Source: Oscillospiraceae bacterium
Lineage (GTDB): Bacteria > Bacillota > Clostridia > Oscillospirales > Acutalibacteraceae
Assembly (NCBI GenBank): GCA_902769255.1
Contig: CACXOM010000002.1
Location: forward strand, 1 to 64,000
Length of the DNA stretch: 64,000 nucleotides
Direction: 5' to 3'
Under the pieces are notes generated by a model. The model was not told the DNA's origin and did not search any database. It was given only the letters and a program-made list of their open reading frames with translations. Positions 62,216 through 64,000 of the stretch are shown one piece after another. The translations under genes and the position numbers were made by a program. Position 1 is the first letter of the stretch. Each line of letters opens with the position of its first letter.

Positions 62216-63934
62216 TTGGTGTGGTGCAAGAATTGTAACCGTGAAACCGATGAAGAAGTTTGCAGTGTTTGCGGAATAAAGACCGAGGAAGATATTCCTT
62301 ATGAACTGCACTGGTGTGATAAATGCAAGGTTCCGCTTATCAAAGCAGTAAACGGCGCAGACCGTGATACTTGTCCTCTTTGTGGTGGTAATACATCGTA
62401 TCTAGTTGCAGACTTAAGACCTGTATTCCCGGAAGAGCGTTTGCTTTTAGAAATTCTCTTGGACAAGCCACTTGCCTATATCAAAAAAAGCGTATGGGCG
62501 TCAAATAATCGATATTATATAGATGGAAAACCTATAGTTGTAACTGCTGCGTGGTATAAGAAGTATTCAGCCGCGTATATCAGAGAACAACTCGAAAAAT
62601 ACAAGGAACAGAATAACTACGATTTCTTTAATAAGAACATAGCAACCTTTATCAGAGCGAACCAAGGTCGCCTTGATTACCTGAAGTATGAAGCAAATAT
62701 CTTTATTCAGGAGTCGGCAGCTAAATACCCTCGTGAAAACATTGTTCTGTCCTTTTCCGGTGGTAAGGATTCCACGGTAACCGCTGATCTAGTGGTAAAA
62801 GCACTTTCTGATCCTAGTCTTGTACATATCTTCGGTAATACCACCCTTGAGTTCCCGTTCACGATTGAATATGCTGAGCGATTTAAGAAGAATAATCCTA
62901 AGGCTATCTTCAAGGTTGCCAAAAATAAAGAGCAGAATTTCTACGAGGTCTGTGAGGACATTGGACCTCCGGCAAGAATGCTTCGTTGGTGCTGTTTTAT
63001 GTTTAAGACAGGACCTATTTCTCGCGTTATTTCTAGCCTTTACAGAGATAAGAGTATTCTGACTTACTACGGCATCCGCAAATGCGAATCCGTAAGCAGA
63101 AGTAAATACAACCGAATAGAAGATAATGCTGAGTCTACAAAGATTCAGCAGCAGACGGTTGCAACACCTATCTTCTTCTGGAAAGATATTGATATTTGGC
63201 TTTATCTTCTCGGTGAAGAAGTTGAATTTAATGATGCATATCGTTTGGGATACGATCGTGTTGGCTGTTGGTGTTGCCCGAACAATAACATTCGTGCAGA
63301 ATTCCTTTCTCAGATATATATGCCTGAGCAGTATGAGAAGTGGCATAGTTTCCTGATTGATTTTGCAAAGCGCATCGGAAAGCCCGACCCCGAAGAGTAT
63401 ATTAACTCTGGCAAGTGGAAAGCTCGTCAGGGTGGTAACGGTGTGGCAGCAGCATCTGATGTAAAGATTAAATTTACCAACTGCACAACCGAAGAAAATG
63501 CTAAAGTATATCAACTGAAGCGACCGGTAGATGATTGCCTTATTGGTTTGTTTACACCCTTTGGAAGAATAGCCCCCGAGCTTGGTCGCAAGTTAATCAA
63601 CGAAACAATCGTTGTAGACATTAAGACTAATGTGCCGATTATTTCAATTCAACCCTTCTCACAGGACGGATTTGAATATGCGGTAAAAGTTAAAACAATG
63701 AATGTAGCAAAGCACGATGACTTGCAGAGAATGATTGGTTATCAGATCAAGAAATTTAATGCTTGCCGTAAGTGCTTAAAGTGTGAGTCCCTTTGTAGAT
63801 TCGGTGCCATCTCTATTATCGGTGATACCTATTACATCAACGATAAGAAATGCAAAAGGTGCAAGATGTGTGTTACTGCAAAGTACTTAGATGGCGGTTG
63901 CCTAATGGACCGTTACCTGAAGACTAAGGACTAA
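62216..63934 (+). CDS. PAPS-reductase/DndC-like PP-loop protein with zinc ribbons and ferredoxin tail
   Basis: A 572-residue protein. Two zinc ribbons lead (CKNC...CSVC and CDKC...CPLC, residues 3-60). The PP-loop ATPase domain has LSFSGGKDST (about 180-189) and later GCWCCP (about 350), as in the PAPS-reductase family that includes DndC. The C-terminus has two cysteine groups, CRKCLKCESLC and CKRCKMC, like a 2x4Fe-4S ferredoxin. It likely adenylates a substrate and carries out sulfur chemistry. Start is TTG 62216 or GTG 62219, both after GGAGGTGAT. Codons differ from the chromosome to the left. Confidence 0.75.
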   Translation: MVWCKNCNRETDEEVCSVCGIKTEEDIPYELHWCDKCKVPLIKAVNGADRDTCPLCGGNTSYLVADLRPVFPEERLLLEILLDKPLAYIKKSVWASNNRYYIDGKPIVVTAAWYKKYSAAYIREQLEKYKEQNNYDFFNKNIATFIRANQGRLDYLKYEANIFIQESAAKYPRENIVLSFSGGKDSTVTADLVVKALSDPSLVHIFGNTTLEFPFTIEYAERFKKNNPKAIFKVAKNKEQNFYEVCEDIGPPARMLRWCCFMFKTGPISRVISSLYRDKSILTYYGIRKCESVSRSKYNRIEDNAESTKIQQQTVATPIFFWKDIDIWLYLLGEEVEFNDAYRLGYDRVGCWCCPNNNIRAEFLSQIYMPEQYEKWHSFLIDFAKRIGKPDPEEYINSGKWKARQGGNGVAAASDVKIKFTNCTTEENAKVYQLKRPVDDCLIGLFTPFGRIAPELGRKLINETIVVDIKTNVPIISIQPFSQDGFEYAVKVKTMNVAKHDDLQRMIGYQIKKFNACRKCLKCESLCRFGAISIIGDTYYINDKKCKRCKMCVTAKYLDGGCLMDRYLKTKD

Positions 63935-63946
63935 AGGAGCAAGAAT

Positions 63947-64000
63947 ATGAAGTTTAGAGCACACGATACCTTTTTCATCCGTAAAGGATGGTTAAATAAA
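63947..64000 (+). CDS. Start of a DUF4007-like gene (cut by the window end)
   Basis: Only 18 codons are visible, giving MKFRAHDTFFIRKGWLNK. The pattern (F)xxHxTFxxRxGWLxK fits the N-terminus of DUF4007 proteins as I recall them. AAAGGAGC precedes the ATG, and it lies 12 bases after the PAPS-reductase-like gene, so they are probably in one operon. With so few residues the call is tentative. Confidence 0.5.
   Translation, partial: MKFRAHDTFFIRKGWLNK

Larger units (their letters stand above)
59176..64000. mobile_element. End part of an integrative element or genomic island
   Basis: The region starts at the broken tRNA-Ser and runs off the window. Gene content (excisionase-like HTH protein, TnpV, DUF4143 ATPase, PAPS-reductase-like gene), richer GC at third codon positions (AAG, CTC, CTG, CGC) and clusters of direct repeats near the junction set it apart from the chromosome to the left. 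No integrase or far attachment site is inside the window, so class and length are unknown. Confidence 0.7.

Noticed and set aside
62789..63514. 241-codon minus-strand frame inside the PAPS-reductase-like gene
   Set aside because: It lies wholly opposite a gene with clear motifs and has no domain of its own; it is a shadow.

Overview
The window looks like a chromosome segment of a low-GC, spore-forming member of the Clostridia, probably of the Oscillospirales/Ruminococcus type. The grounds are AT-rich codon use (AAA, GAA and AAT dominate), a complete spoIIIA operon, spoIVA, CotF-like and cysteine-rich spore proteins, a one-subunit pyruvate:ferredoxin oxidoreductase, a split transketolase, and the ctsR-mcsA-mcsB-clpC order of Firmicutes. 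No species can be named from sequence alone.

Layout. At 103-2846 a minus-strand run encodes a HAD phosphatase, DegV, an MntP/YtaF-type membrane protein and a DUF4364 protein. It is divergent from a long plus-strand housekeeping run (2968-18236): lepA, miaB, ylbF, mutS, mutL, miaA, an HlyD-like protein, ylmE, sepF, ylmH, divIVA, lspA, rluD-like and a Cof-type HAD gene. A split transketolase and a spore-coat-like gene follow (18294-20844).

The most interesting resident region is 21102-37339. A membrane diguanylate cyclase, a secreted beta-helix-like repeat protein, a lipoprotein, a small coiled-coil protein and a membrane HD-GYP-type phosphodiesterase lead into five tightly packed genes. These are a large anchored glycosidase-like protein, a membrane-anchored HEAT-repeat protein, a processive-type family 2 glycosyltransferase (QRRRW), and two more anchored glycosidase-like proteins. 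I read it as a c-di-GMP-linked polysaccharide synthesis/export locus that I do not recognise as a named system. Two of the three paralogous TIM-barrel-like proteins keep a pair of candidate catalytic glutamates; the first and largest has lost both.

After a minus-strand tRNA-Leu(GAG) come spoIIIAA-AH (37598-42270), an asp23-nusB-M22-xseAB-ispA run (42346-46905), a convergent minus-strand block (GHL10-type lipoprotein, TIGR04086 membrane protein, yajC), spoIVA with a 38-residue cysteine-rich gene upstream, the CtsR-controlled clpC operon, and nifJ with two palindromes in its control region.

From about 59176 to the end the DNA is foreign. A 3' fragment of tRNA-Ser(CGA) marks an attachment site. 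Beyond it codon use changes (more AAG, CTC, CTG) and accessory genes follow: a two-HTH excisionase-like protein, TnpV, a DUF4143 ATPase, and a PAPS-reductase/DndC-like PP-loop protein with zinc ribbons and a ferredoxin-like tail. The start of a DUF4007-like gene runs off the window. This looks like one end of an integrative element carrying a putative sulfur-chemistry defence module; its integrase and far end are not in the window.
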